Source of the DNA: Streptoalloteichus hindustanus | GTDB taxonomy: Bacteria; Actinomycetota; Actinomycetes; Mycobacteriales; Pseudonocardiaceae | NCBI RefSeq assembly: GCF_900129375.1 | Contig: NZ_FQVN01000002.1 | Span: 803,022 to 867,021 of the forward strand | Direction of reading: 5' to 3' | DNA: 64,000 nt | Shown here: piece after piece, positions 37,252 to 45,720 of the stretch | Numbering within the stretch: position 1 is the first letter of the stretch | How the letters are laid out: the number at the start of each line of letters is the position of its first letter | The notes under the pieces: model-generated | Told to the model about the DNA's origin: nothing | Seen by the model: only the letters and a program-made list of their open reading frames with translations | Databases searched by the model: none | Position numbers and translations under genes: made by a program

Positions 37252-38532
37252 TCATCGGCCGGCGGCGGCAGCGGGCTCGGTGGCGGGAGAGCGGACCCGG
37301 GGCCGCAGGAGGCGCGGCGCGAGGGCCGCGCCGGCGAGCTGCGCCGCCGCGGCCAGCACGAGCCCCGCCGTGTAGCCCCGGGCCAGCTCAGGTCCCGTGA
37401 GGCCGGTGGTCTGGCCCGCGTTCACCAGGGCCAGGACGGCTCCGGTCAGGGCGATCCCCGCCGCGGCGGACACCTCGCGGGCGGCGGTCAGCAGTCCCGA
37501 GGCCACGCCGGCGTCCTCCGCGTCGACCACGTCCAGCGCGTGGGCGGTCAGCGGGGTGGTGAGGGCCGAGCCGACGCCGACCACGAGCAGGCCGACGAGG
37601 CGGGGCTCGACCGACGGCACGTGGTTCACCGCCGCCACCGCCGTCATCCCGGCGGCGACGCCCGTCAGGCCGAGGGCCACGGTCCTGGCCGGCCCCAGAC
37701 GGCGCTGGATGGCGGGCACCAGCGGCGTGGTCGCGATGACCGCGACCGCGACCACCGACAGCGGCAGACTCGCCCTGCCCGGGGACATCCCGAGGAAGTC
37801 CTGGTGCAGCAGGGGGGTGTAGAACACGACGCCGCTCGTTCCCAACCCCCACAGGAGAAGAACCGCGTTGGCGCCGAGGAAGATGGGATTTCTCCGGAGC
37901 CGCGACGCCACCGTGCTGGTGGGCGCTCCGCTCACCCGGGTCGGCGCCGGCCGCCGCACGGCGCTGTCGCCGACCCGCGGCACCAGCAGCCCGGCGGCCA
38001 GGAGAAGGGGCAGGTGCCCCAGGAAGATCCAGCTCCAGTGGGCGTGTTCGGTGAGGAAACCGCCCAGCCACGGCCCGAGCGCCAGGGCCGTCGCCACCGC
38101 CGCGGTCCAGATCGCGGCGCCCGGCGTGCGCCAGCGCGGGTCCAGCGCGGTGCGGACCAGCCGGAGGGTTCCGGGAACGACCAGCGCCGCCGCGATGCCC
38201 TGCACCACCCGTGCGGTGAGCACGGCTTCGGCCGTCTGCGCCAGCCCACCGAGCAGCGAGCCCCCGGCGAACACCGCGAGACCCGCGAGCAGAACCCGGT
38301 TCCCACCCCGGTCGACCAGGGCGCCGGCGACCAGGAGCAGACCGCCGTAGGGAAGCATGTAGCCGATGCTGAGCCAGGGCAGGGAGGACAGGCCCATCCC
38401 GAGATCGCGGCCGATGGTGGGCGCGGCCGCCACCACGACCGTGTTGTCCACTGTGGACACGAAGGCGACGAGCGCGACGACCGCGAGCGTCGCGACGTGG
38501 CGCCCAGGACGGCGCTGCGGGAGAACGCTCAC
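37252..38532 (-). CDS. MFS exporter
   Basis: 426 residues with about 12 hydrophobic helices, beginning VVALVAFVSTVDNTVVVAA. The loop LVDRGGNRVLL matches the conserved motif A region, and ARVVQGIAAALVVPGTLRL the motif C-like helix of drug:proton antiporters. It lies 31 bp before the fatty acyl-AMP ligase on the same strand and overlaps the upstream 29-codon gene by 4 bp. It is probably the exporter for the lipid product or an intermediate. GTG start. Confidence 0.88.
   Translation of the reverse strand: MSVLPQRRPGRHVATLAVVALVAFVSTVDNTVVVAAAPTIGRDLGMGLSSLPWLSIGYMLPYGGLLLVAGALVDRGGNRVLLAGLAVFAGGSLLGGLAQTAEAVLTARVVQGIAAALVVPGTLRLVRTALDPRWRTPGAAIWTAAVATALALGPWLGGFLTEHAHWSWIFLGHLPLLLAAGLLVPRVGDSAVRRPAPTRVSGAPTSTVASRLRRNPIFLGANAVLLLWGLGTSGVVFYTPLLHQDFLGMSPGRASLPLSVVAVAVIATTPLVPAIQRRLGPARTVALGLTGVAAGMTAVAAVNHVPSVEPRLVGLLVVGVGSALTTPLTAHALDVVDAEDAGVASGLLTAAREVSAAAGIALTGAVLALVNAGQTTGLTGPELARGYTAGLVLAAAAQLAGAALAPRLLRPRVRSPATEPAAAAGR
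38446..38458. repeat. GTCCACTGTGGAC palindrome (copy 3)
   Basis: Exact copy of the recurrent palindrome, here inside the MFS coding region where it spells part of a Ser-Thr-Val-Asp segment. Confidence 0.7.
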
Positions 38533-38618
38533 GGCCGCACCGCGCTCCGGACCGACTCGCGAGTGATGTCCGGCGCGGGTGGAATCGCCGCGACGAGGGC
38601 AGCACGGGCCTTGGCCAT
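38529..38618 (-). CDS. 29-residue peptide at the head of the PKS operon
   Basis: A very short gene encoding MAKARAALVAAIPPAPD plus ITRESVRSAVRP. It has one of the best ribosome sites in the window (AAAAGGAGGTCAC, 9-base spacing), and its stop overlaps the exporter GTG by 4 bp. It has no signal peptide or core-like motif. It may simply drive translation of the exporter by coupling, or be a leader peptide. I do not recognise it. Confidence 0.6.
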   Translation of the reverse strand: MAKARAALVAAIPPAPDITRESVRSAVRP

Positions 38619-38827
38619 GACCGTGACCTCCTTTTCCGCCGGAGCGCCCGTGAATCGCGCGTCGGAGCGCGACCGCGTCGCGGGAGCCCGTGGTGAGGTG
38701 GGTGACGTCGGGAACGAGAAATTCGTCAATCGCCCGAGAATGTGACGGCGAGGTTACTCATCCGCCTCAATCAGGGCAAGAAGTCGGCCGGCGGCAGACG
38801 GTCGGGACCGGTTCCGAAGGGCGAACC

Positions 38828-38843
38828 TGTCACCGGCGTGACA
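38828..38843. promoter_or_regulatory. TGTCAC-N4-GTGACA dyad, copy A
   Basis: Perfect 16-bp dyad (spacer CGGC) about 210 bp upstream of the PKS-operon head, in a roughly 675-bp divergent gap with no gene. A second copy lies 205 bp away at 39033. Confidence 0.55.
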
Positions 38844-39032
38844 ACCCGGAGCGGGTGCGGCGCTCACCGGAGGACGTGAAACCGACCTGACCTGCCTCGT
38901 CGACCGCGAGCCGCGCACGCCCGCGCCGGCCGGCGGTGAGCCGGGAGCCGTCCCGGCGGCCGAATCCCGGTGCGCCGGGCGGGTCCGCCAGCGCGGAACA
39001 GTCACGGTCGGACGAACGAGTCGGGCCGGAAC

Positions 39033-39048
39033 TGTCACCGCCGTGACA
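39033..39048. promoter_or_regulatory. TGTCAC-N4-GTGACA dyad, copy B
   Basis: Same dyad with spacer CGCC, followed directly by AAGAAGTCGGCC. That sequence also occurs at 38778 near copy A. The pairing suggests a regulator that binds both sites and serves the lipase and/or the PKS operon. Confidence 0.55.
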
Positions 39049-39080
39049 AGAAGTCGGCCCCGCGGCGGACGCTCGCCGAC

Positions 39081-39099
39081 ATACCCCCTGGTGGAGTAT
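39081..39099. promoter_or_regulatory. ATACCCC-N5-GGAGTAT dyad before the lipase gene
   Basis: A 7-bp inverted repeat with one mismatch, about 195 bp upstream of the lipase start. It resembles metal-sensor (CsoR-like) operators, but no such regulator is in the window. Confidence 0.3.
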
Positions 39100-39293
39100 T
39101 GAGCGCATTTCCGGACGCGTGCCACTCTGCGGCCCGCATCAGGTCGAATTCAATCCCCTGGCGGTCGCCGCCTATTCGGGGAATTACCGGTTCCCGCTCG
39201 CCTTCCGGCCTCGCCGCTCCGCCGTGCGCGCACGAGAAGCGGCCAGGCCCGCCTGGTGCGGTCGCGCGACGCGGAACCCGGAGAGGAAGTTCG

Positions 39294-40190
39294 ATGAACA
39301 GAGCCAATGCGCGGGGACGGCTCGGCCGCCTCCGCTGGGCCGCGCTGGTCGCCGTGGTCATGACGGGAGTCCTCGCCGGCACCGCGTCGGCGGCCCCCGG
39401 GCCGGCCCAGGACAACTTCGTGGCGGCCTTCGCCCACGCCGTCGGCAACCCGACGGCCGATCCGCCGGGTACCAACGACTTCTCCTGTCGCCCCACCCCT
39501 GCCCACCCGCACCCCGTGGTGCTCGTCCACGGGACCTGGGAGAACAAGTACGACAACTGGGCGGGACTGTCGGGCAAGCTGAAGGCGCGCGGCCACTGCG
39601 TCTTCGCGCTGAACTACGGCGGGACCGAGGGCGAGGTCATCCAGGGCACCGGGGACATCCCCACCTCCGCCCGGCAGCTCGCCGCCTTCGTCGACCGAGT
39701 CCTGGCCGCCACCGGAGCGCGCCGCGTCGACGTCGTCGGCCACTCCCAGGGCGGGATGATGCCGAGGTACTACATCAAGAACCTCGGCGGGGCCGCGAAG
39801 ATCAACACGCTCGTCGCGCTGGTCGCGACCAACCACGGCACGACGCTGCACGGCCTGGCCGAACTGGGCCGGCTGTTCCCCGCGCTCGTCGGCCCCTGCA
39901 CGGCCTGCGCCCAGCAGATCGCCGGCTCGGACTTCATCAAGGCGCTCAACGCCGGCGGTGAGACCCACCCCGCGGTGCGCTACGTCAACATCGCGACGAA
40001 GACCGACGCGATCACCACGCCGTACACCTCCGCTTTCCTGAAGCCGGCGCCCAACGTCACGAACCAGACCCTGCAGGACTTCTGCCCCGCCGACCAGACC
40101 GAGCACGTCGGCATCACCTACAACCGGCCGGCGGCGCAGCTCGTGCTCAACGCGCTTGACCCGGCAAACACCAGGCCACCGGCCTGTTGA
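39294..40190 (+). CDS. Secreted lipase
   Basis: 298 residues. A Sec signal peptide (LRWAALVAVVMTGVLAGTAS-type; cleavage near ASA) precedes a triacylglycerol-lipase domain of the actinomycete secreted class. It shows PVVLVHGTWENKYDNW near 75, the nucleophile in VVGHSQGGMMPRYY near 155, TNHGTT after it, and EHVGITYN at the end with the likely His. Paired Cys suggest disulfides. The ATG at 39294 has GAGAGGAAG before it; upstream sequence in frame is not signal-like. It is divergent from the PKS operon. The role is probably fat or ester breakdown outside the cell. Confidence 0.9.
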   Translation: MNRANARGRLGRLRWAALVAVVMTGVLAGTASAAPGPAQDNFVAAFAHAVGNPTADPPGTNDFSCRPTPAHPHPVVLVHGTWENKYDNWAGLSGKLKARGHCVFALNYGGTEGEVIQGTGDIPTSARQLAAFVDRVLAATGARRVDVVGHSQGGMMPRYYIKNLGGAAKINTLVALVATNHGTTLHGLAELGRLFPALVGPCTACAQQIAGSDFIKALNAGGETHPAVRYVNIATKTDAITTPYTSAFLKPAPNVTNQTLQDFCPADQTEHVGITYNRPAAQLVLNALDPANTRPPAC

Positions 40191-40234
40191 GGACGACGAC
40201 GATGTGAGACCTTGATCGGCACCGTGGGAAGCGG

Positions 40235-40273
40235 CCCCTCCCGGGACGGTTCGACCGGACCCCTCGGGAGGGG
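40235..40273. terminator. Terminator hairpin after the lipase gene
   Basis: CCCCTCCCG pairs with CGGGAGGGG (9-bp stem, 21-base loop) 45 bp after the lipase stop and before the next gene. Confidence 0.6.
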
Positions 40274-40368
40274 GTCCATCCGGTGCGGGGGACGCGGCGG
40301 CGGCACGGCGCCCGACCGGCGCTCGCGGCCCGGCCCAGGCCCTCGCGCCCGTCTCGCAGGGGTGTGAC

Positions 40369-41724
40369 ATGAACTCGCTTTCGTTCGGCGGGCAGGAACC
40401 CGAGGTGCACGTGCCCCGCAACGGCACCGCGGTGGCCGTGCTGCCACCACCACTGGCGGCGCCGTCAGCGCTGATGACGGGGCTGGAAGGACGCATGCGC
40501 GCCACGAACCGGCTGCTGGCCGAACTGCCCAGCACGCTCGCGTCGCTGCTGCGCCCCCACCTGGGACGGGTGGCGGGCGAGATCCTGCGGGAGATCCGGC
40601 AGTCGGTCCCGGAGTACGCCCTGCCGCTGGAGGGGACGTTCGGTCGGGTCTTCGTGCACGGGGTCGAGCAGGCCCTGTTGCAGTTCCTCGAACGCGTGGC
40701 GCACCCCACCATCCCCCGGGACCGGCGGCTGGAGCTGTTCCGGAAGCTGGGCCGGTGCGAGGTGGCGGCGGGCCGCAGCATGGACACCCTGCAGACCGCC
40801 TACCGCGTCGGCGCGCGGATCGCCTGGCGCACGTTGGCGGAGTTCGGGCAGCGGGCCCGACTTCCCCTGCCCACCATGTGTTTGCTGGCCGAGGCGCTCT
40901 TCGCCTACATCGACGAACTGTCGTCGCTGTCGGTCGAGGGGTACGCCGCCGCCCAGGCCCGCGCTGCCGGCGCTCTCGAACTCCGCAGGAAACGGTTGCT
41001 GGAGACCATTCTGGCCGTGCCGCCCGCGTCGCCCGCGAAGATCGCCGACCTCGCCGCCGCCGCGCGCTGGCCGTTGCCGGAACGCGTCACCGCGGTGGCG
41101 CTGGACCGGGGCGACGACGACCCCGGCCTGTCCACGGCCCCGGTGCTGGACGAGGTGCTGGCGGACCTGGAGGGTCCCGAGCCGTGCCTGCTGCTCTCCC
41201 GCGCCGACCAGCTCGCCGCGCTGGAGCCCGACCTGGTCGGCTGGCGCGCGGCCGTCGGCCCCGAGGTGCCGCTCGACCGGGTGGGGGACTCGCTGCGCCT
41301 GGCCCGCCAGGCGCTGACCCTGGTCCGCAGGGGCCACCTCCCCGACGTGCCCCGCACCCTGTGCTCCGACCACCTGGCCACCCTGTGGCTGCGCCAGGAC
41401 GAGTTCCTGGTGCGCCAGATGGCCGGCCGCGTCCTCGCGCCCCTGGCCGACCTCACCCCCAAGCAGCGCAAGCGGTTGGCCGAGACCCTCGTCGTGTGGT
41501 TGGGCGTGCGCGGCGGCGCACCGGAGGTCGCGGCGCGCCTCGCCGTCCACCCGCAGACCGTGCGAAGCCGCATGCGCCAGTTGGAAAAGCTCTTCGGCGA
41601 CAGCCTGAGCGATCCGGACCGCCGCTTCGAACTCGAACTCGCCCTGCGCGCCGACGCCCTGTGGGCCACTGAACCGCAACCCCACCCGGAGACCCCCGAA
41701 CCAGGAGAGCCCGACACCCCCTGA
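40369..41724 (+). CDS. PucR/CdaR-type transcription regulator
   Basis: 451 residues. The N-terminal two thirds are helical sensor-like sequence (LLAELPSTLASLLRPHL, and LGRCEVAAGRSMDTLQTAYR, given in part). The C-terminus carries the PucR-type helix-turn-helix: AETLVVWLGVRGGAPEVAAR, then LAVHPQTVRSRMRQLEKLFG near 395-420. It probably activates or represses genes in response to a metabolite. A GGGTGTGAC region precedes the ATG with only a weak ribosome site. The tail is Pro-rich. Targets are not evident. Confidence 0.85.
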   Translation: MNSLSFGGQEPEVHVPRNGTAVAVLPPPLAAPSALMTGLEGRMRATNRLLAELPSTLASLLRPHLGRVAGEILREIRQSVPEYALPLEGTFGRVFVHGVEQALLQFLERVAHPTIPRDRRLELFRKLGRCEVAAGRSMDTLQTAYRVGARIAWRTLAEFGQRARLPLPTMCLLAEALFAYIDELSSLSVEGYAAAQARAAGALELRRKRLLETILAVPPASPAKIADLAAAARWPLPERVTAVALDRGDDDPGLSTAPVLDEVLADLEGPEPCLLLSRADQLAALEPDLVGWRAAVGPEVPLDRVGDSLRLARQALTLVRRGHLPDVPRTLCSDHLATLWLRQDEFLVRQMAGRVLAPLADLTPKQRKRLAETLVVWLGVRGGAPEVAARLAVHPQTVRSRMRQLEKLFGDSLSDPDRRFELELALRADALWATEPQPHPETPEPGEPDTP

Positions 41725-41777
41725 CCCCGGACGCCCCACGCCGGCCCAGCTCAGGGAGCAACCCCCGGCCCGGTGGC

Positions 41778-42248
41778 TCAGGACCGGACCCAGTCCTGCC
41801 ACTGAACGCAACGAGGCCGTTGTCCGGTGGTCATGAACTCGTGCAACGCGGCCCGGACTCGCTCCAGAGGAAGGGCCGACGACGTCGGGAACTGGTAGGG
41901 GACGTGCTTGTCCAGGTACAGAGGTGGGGCGTCACCGACGGGAAGCTCCGTGTGAGTCACCCAGGCGCCGGTGGCGTTCTCACCGGGTTCGTCGGGATCT
42001 TCGCCGAGGTAGGCGAGGGCGCCGACATCGGCCGCGGCGCTCAGGTCGAACGTGAGCTGGTGATCCGGACGCTGTCGACGACCTCTGCGTGGTCGTTCCC
42101 TGGCGTACAGAACGGGCGGGTTGGGTTGCTCGTGCGAGGCGATGTAGTCGATCAGACTGTCGAGTTCGGCACGTGTCCGCACGATCGTGGGCTCATCGCT
42201 GTCAGCGTCGTCGTGCCGGTAGTAGTAGACGTCGAGGGCGTAGGTCAC
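41778..42248 (-). CDS. Imm1-family immunity protein
   Basis: 156 residues with the Imm1 layout: an N-terminal beta start with VYYYRHDD, then RTRAELDSLIDYI, a central AWVTH strand, and a C-terminal VRAALHEFMTTGQRP, VQWQDW. Imm1 proteins neutralise nucleic-acid deaminase and related toxins of polymorphic toxin systems. The GTG start overlaps the stop of the toxin remnant by 4 bp, the normal toxin-immunity arrangement. The immunity gene looks intact although its toxin is not, so it may now protect against relatives' toxins. Confidence 0.75.
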   Translation of the reverse strand: MTYALDVYYYRHDDADSDEPTIVRTRAELDSLIDYIASHEQPNPPVLYARERPRRGRRQRPDHQLTFDLSAAADVGALAYLGEDPDEPGENATGAWVTHTELPVGDAPPLYLDKHVPYQFPTSSALPLERVRAALHEFMTTGQRPRCVQWQDWVRS

Positions 42249-42716
42249 AGGCTCCTCCCTCGGAAGACCCTAGTCCGTCTCGGACCGTGCACGACCAGGG
42301 TCTGGCCGGGTAACAACAGGTCCGGCAGCAGTTCGACGCGGGACAGCTGGCCACGGCACATCTCGTTGTTGATCACTAGTTCGACTCGTTTGGCTCCACT
42401 GCGACGCATTCGCCACGCCACTTCGGCTTCCACGTGCTCGCTCATCACTTCGGCAGCTCCTCGCGGGTTCTGGCGGTCTCGCCCAGCGGGCCTACGGATA
42501 CGGGAGTGGACCTGGTTCCCGGAGTAGATGTGCTGTTGGTTGGGGCACTCTGCCGTAGCTGTCGGAGATCTCCTCAATCCGGTTCCGCAACGCCTGTGGA
42601 CACTGCCCCCAGCCCGCGATCACTTCGTGAGCTTGCTGCGCAAAGCTCATGGATCGCAGGGCTCGTTGCGCGAGCTGGGCCTGTACTTCCGGTACGAGTT
42701 CGGCGACCCGGGTCAG
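42245..42716 (-). pseudogene. Remnant of a DddA/SCP1.201-like deaminase toxin
   Basis: Two pieces in different frames. The downstream piece (42245-42577) ends with the deaminase C-terminus: SEHVEAEVAWRMRRSG, VINNEMC, LLPDLLLPGQTLVVHGP. It keeps the HxE motif and the first zinc Cys, but Arg replaces the second Cys. The upstream piece (42492-42716, one frame over) looks like the helical N-terminus, VAELVPEVQAQLAQ to IEEISDSYG, and has no start codon. The middle of a normal toxin is missing. A short ATG at 42445 could still yield 66 residues, but activity is unlikely. Confidence 0.6.
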
Positions 42717-42824
42717 GGGTGGTGATCGGAGCGGGACGGTGAGGGCGGGAAACCGCCAGATTCGCGGGACGGCGACTGCCAGCCTGGAGGTGACAGAGAA
42801 AACACCGCCACCGGACGGAAAACC

Positions 42825-44030
42825 TTGCCCACGAACACCGTTTCTCCCGTCTCCGAAGCCGAACCGACCCGCACGACGCTGCCCGGTTGGCTCGCTGTCG
42901 TCGCCGTGACGACCGGGATCTTCTCCATCGTCACCACCGAGATCCTGCCCATCGGCCTGCTGACGTCCATCGGAGCCAGTTTCCAGGTCTCGGACGGAAC
43001 AGCGGGCCTGATGATGACCCTGCCCGGCATCCTGGCGGCGATCGCCGCCCCGGCGGTCACCGTCACCACCGGCCGCCTCGGCCGGCGCGTGATGCTGTGC
43101 GCGCTGATGCTCCTGTTGGCGGTGGCCGACTTCCTCTCCGCCGCGGCTCCTGCCTACTGGGTCATGCTGGTCTCCCGGGTGCTGGTCGGACTGGTCATCG
43201 GCGCGTTCTGGTCCATCGGCGCCGGTCTCGCACCGCGACTGGTCCGGCCAGCACGTGTGGGCACGGCGACGGCCGTGATCTTCTCCGCGGTTCCGTTGGG
43301 TTCTGTGCTCGGAGTGCCCGCGGGAACTCTCATCGGCGATCTCGCCGGGTGGCGGATGGCGTTCGTCGCGATGGGAGTGCTGACGGTGGGTGTGTTCGCC
43401 GCGCTCGTGGCGTTCGTGCCTCCGCTGCCCGCGGGCCAGGTGACCCGGTCGCGGGTTCTCGCTGGCATGTTCGGGCGCACCGGCGCTCGCACTGGTCTGG
43501 CCGTGACGTTTCTGGTCGTGCTCGCGCATTTCGGCGCCTACACCTACGTGACCCCGTTCCTGGAACAGGTCACCCACCTCGGTCCGAGCGCGGTGACCGC
43601 GGTTCTGTTGATCTACGGTGGCGCCGGGATCGCGGGGAACTTCGTCGCCGGCACGGTCGTGTCGCGCGGTGTTCGGGGCACCTTGGCCGTCAGCGCGGGG
43701 ATGCTGGCCGTCGCCACCCTGTTGCTCCCGGTCATCGGCCGGTGGGGGATCGGCGCGGTCGTGCTCCTCGTCGTCTGGGGGGTCGCCTACGGCGCGGTGC
43801 CGGTGTGCTCGCAGACCTGGTTCGCCCGGTCGGCCCCGGAGACTCCCGAGGCGGCCTCCGTGCTCTTCACCTCGTCGTTCCAGGCGACGATCTCCCTCGG
43901 GGCGTGGGCGGGCGGTGTGGTTCTGGACGCCACGTCCCCCTCGACTGTCATGGGAATCGGTGGTGTCGCGGCGCTTCTGACGGTCCTGACAGTTCTGCTC
44001 AGCCCGTCACCGGAGACCGAAACCCGATGA
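42825..44030 (+). CDS. MFS transporter (DHA1 drug-exporter type)
   Basis: 401 residues with about 12 hydrophobic helices. It begins LAVVAVTTGIFSIVTTEILP, the usual start of the CmlR/AraJ-like exporters, and the loop TGRLGRRVMLCALM is the motif A region. The start is TTG (MPTNTVS) with GGACGGA before it; no ATG or GTG fits better. It converges with the ATP-grasp-like gene and lies at the left edge of the RiPP-like locus, so it may export the product, although a simple drug-efflux role is as likely. Confidence 0.85.
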   Translation: MPTNTVSPVSEAEPTRTTLPGWLAVVAVTTGIFSIVTTEILPIGLLTSIGASFQVSDGTAGLMMTLPGILAAIAAPAVTVTTGRLGRRVMLCALMLLLAVADFLSAAAPAYWVMLVSRVLVGLVIGAFWSIGAGLAPRLVRPARVGTATAVIFSAVPLGSVLGVPAGTLIGDLAGWRMAFVAMGVLTVGVFAALVAFVPPLPAGQVTRSRVLAGMFGRTGARTGLAVTFLVVLAHFGAYTYVTPFLEQVTHLGPSAVTAVLLIYGGAGIAGNFVAGTVVSRGVRGTLAVSAGMLAVATLLLPVIGRWGIGAVVLLVVWGVAYGAVPVCSQTWFARSAPETPEAASVLFTSSFQATISLGAWAGGVVLDATSPSTVMGIGGVAALLTVLTVLLSPSPETETR

Positions 44031-44059
44031 ACCCCGCAGAGGGGAGGAACTGGGGTGTC

Positions 44060-45403
44060 CTAAGAGGATTCGTCCACTTCGGACCCGGTGCTGTGGTCGC
44101 CGAACACGGCGTGCAGTCCTCCCGTCGGGAAGACGTCCACCAGACGCGGCGTGATGCGGCCGTTGTAGCCGACCACCCGGCCTCCACACCACACCACGCC
44201 GAGCGTGCGCCGCATCCTGCCGGTCGCCGTCTCGACGTACTGGGACGGCACGAACTCCTGCACCAGCCAACCCTCACGGGCTCCTCTGCGCACCAGATCG
44301 CGCCACTGCGCGGGACTCTGCTCCCACCCGACGAACACGCTTCTGCTCAGCACGTCGAAGGGGGCCTTGAGCACCAGGTCGGTGCGGCGCGCGACCGCCT
44401 CGCCGGCGGTGACGCCGTCGTCGAGCTTCCTGCTCCACGGTACGAGCGCGTCGATGTCCGCGTTCTGGTCCGCGGTGAACAGGGAGCGGAAACGGGGGTC
44501 CGAGAGCGCGGCGGAGACGAGCTTGTTCCCGCCGACGAAGCGGCCTCGGACGCCGTTGAAGATGATCAGCTCGCCCGAGGCGATGCGCTTCAGCAGCGGG
44601 ACGTGGCGCTCCGGGTTCTCCACGATCGCCTGGTTCGGGTACACGAGGAAAGCGAGTGGTAGCTCGTCGTCACCGAGCTGGTCGGGGACCAGGAGGGCGG
44701 GAGTTCGGCCGTGGTGCCGGATGTGCGACTCCAGCAGCCGGACCTCGGTGAACGAACGCAGTTCCGCGGTGCACAGGATGCCGATGTGGTGGACGGCGTC
44801 ACCGTCGACACCACGCCTGGCCGCCACGTCGAGCAGCTCGGCCGCCATCCACCCGGGCTCCTCGCTCCGGGCCGGCCGGTACCCCTCGGTCAGCGAGCGG
44901 ACCGCGCTGGATCGACGCCAGTATCGGTTGAGCAGACCGTTCATGTTCGAGACCGGGTAGTCGCCGCCGATCTCGAAGATCCGAACGTTGCTCAACCGGT
45001 CGCCGCCCAGGTCGAGCCGGCAGTGGTCGACGTACCGGTCCTGTCGCACGTCGGCGAGCGCGTACTCGTGGAGCAGCGGAGGCAGGTTGAGGAACCGCCG
45101 GAGCTCGGAGTCCACCTCGTAGTGCCGCGCGAGGCGTTCCACGGCGCCGAGCACACTCGTGAGCCGCCGGCCCAGAGTCCGCTCGGAGTCCGGGTCCAAC
45201 CCGGTGAGCGCGGGCGCCATCGGGATCGCGGAGTGGTCCAGGGGCAGGATGCCGTCCTGCCGTGCGAGCGACCCGAACTGCTCCCAGCCGAGCTCGTGCT
45301 CGGTGTTCTCCACGTCAGCACCAGGTTTCTTCTGCCCGAAGTGCAGATCGAAGCGGAACAGTGACGCATCGGAGCCGTCTGTCCGACTGGAGTGCTGCGC
45401 CAT
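44060..45403 (-). CDS. ATP-grasp-like (glutathionylspermidine-synthase-type) protein
   Basis: 447 residues, soluble. The C-terminal half has LVLKAPFDVLSRSVFVGWE and GWLVQEFVPSQYVE near 340-390, a Lys-containing nucleotide-binding loop and acid pair as in ATP-grasp or glutathionylspermidine-synthase-like enzymes. The middle carries FEIGGDYPVSNMNGLLN near 145 and FNGVRGRFVGGNK near 265. These enzymes join an amine to a carboxylate using ATP. ATG at 45403 with GAGAGGAGC. It is divergent from the first precursor gene, and the shared gap has a 9-bp inverted repeat. It may modify the acidic tail or free intermediates; that is inference. Confidence 0.55.
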   Translation of the reverse strand: MAQHSSRTDGSDASLFRFDLHFGQKKPGADVENTEHELGWEQFGSLARQDGILPLDHSAIPMAPALTGLDPDSERTLGRRLTSVLGAVERLARHYEVDSELRRFLNLPPLLHEYALADVRQDRYVDHCRLDLGGDRLSNVRIFEIGGDYPVSNMNGLLNRYWRRSSAVRSLTEGYRPARSEEPGWMAAELLDVAARRGVDGDAVHHIGILCTAELRSFTEVRLLESHIRHHGRTPALLVPDQLGDDELPLAFLVYPNQAIVENPERHVPLLKRIASGELIIFNGVRGRFVGGNKLVSAALSDPRFRSLFTADQNADIDALVPWSRKLDDGVTAGEAVARRTDLVLKAPFDVLSRSVFVGWEQSPAQWRDLVRRGAREGWLVQEFVPSQYVETATGRMRRTLGVVWCGGRVVGYNGRITPRLVDVFPTGGLHAVFGDHSTGSEVDESS

Positions 45404-45720
45404 CGTCTGCTCCTCTCGGGAGTGCCGCCCTTGTCGGCCAGCATGCGCCCTGACGCCCCCGGATGTCGTTGAGCCGGGCAAGTGTTGGGTGTGGCACCGC
45501 GCCCGGAGCCCGTCCGGCCCGGAGTCCGCCGGGAGGGACAGGTGGGCTAGGTACGCGGGTGCTTACGTTGCGCACACAGGTTGCCGCCTAGGTATCCCCC
45601 GGTCGTGGGAATCGCATGCTTCTTTGGCGTGACGGCCTTTTCGGGCAACCACCGTCGGGCTAACACTTGCGCGTGTGCGGCGGTCCTACACGGTCGCTGT
45701 GCCCCAGGGAGGTTCTCATC
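45404..45720. promoter_or_regulatory. Divergent control region of the RiPP-like locus
   Basis: 317 bp with no gene. GCAAGTGTT (45478-45486) and AACACTTGC (45662-45670) form a 9-bp inverted repeat, one copy near each divergent start. CTAGGTA occurs twice (45547, 45588). These are candidates for a common regulator site and promoters. Confidence 0.45.
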
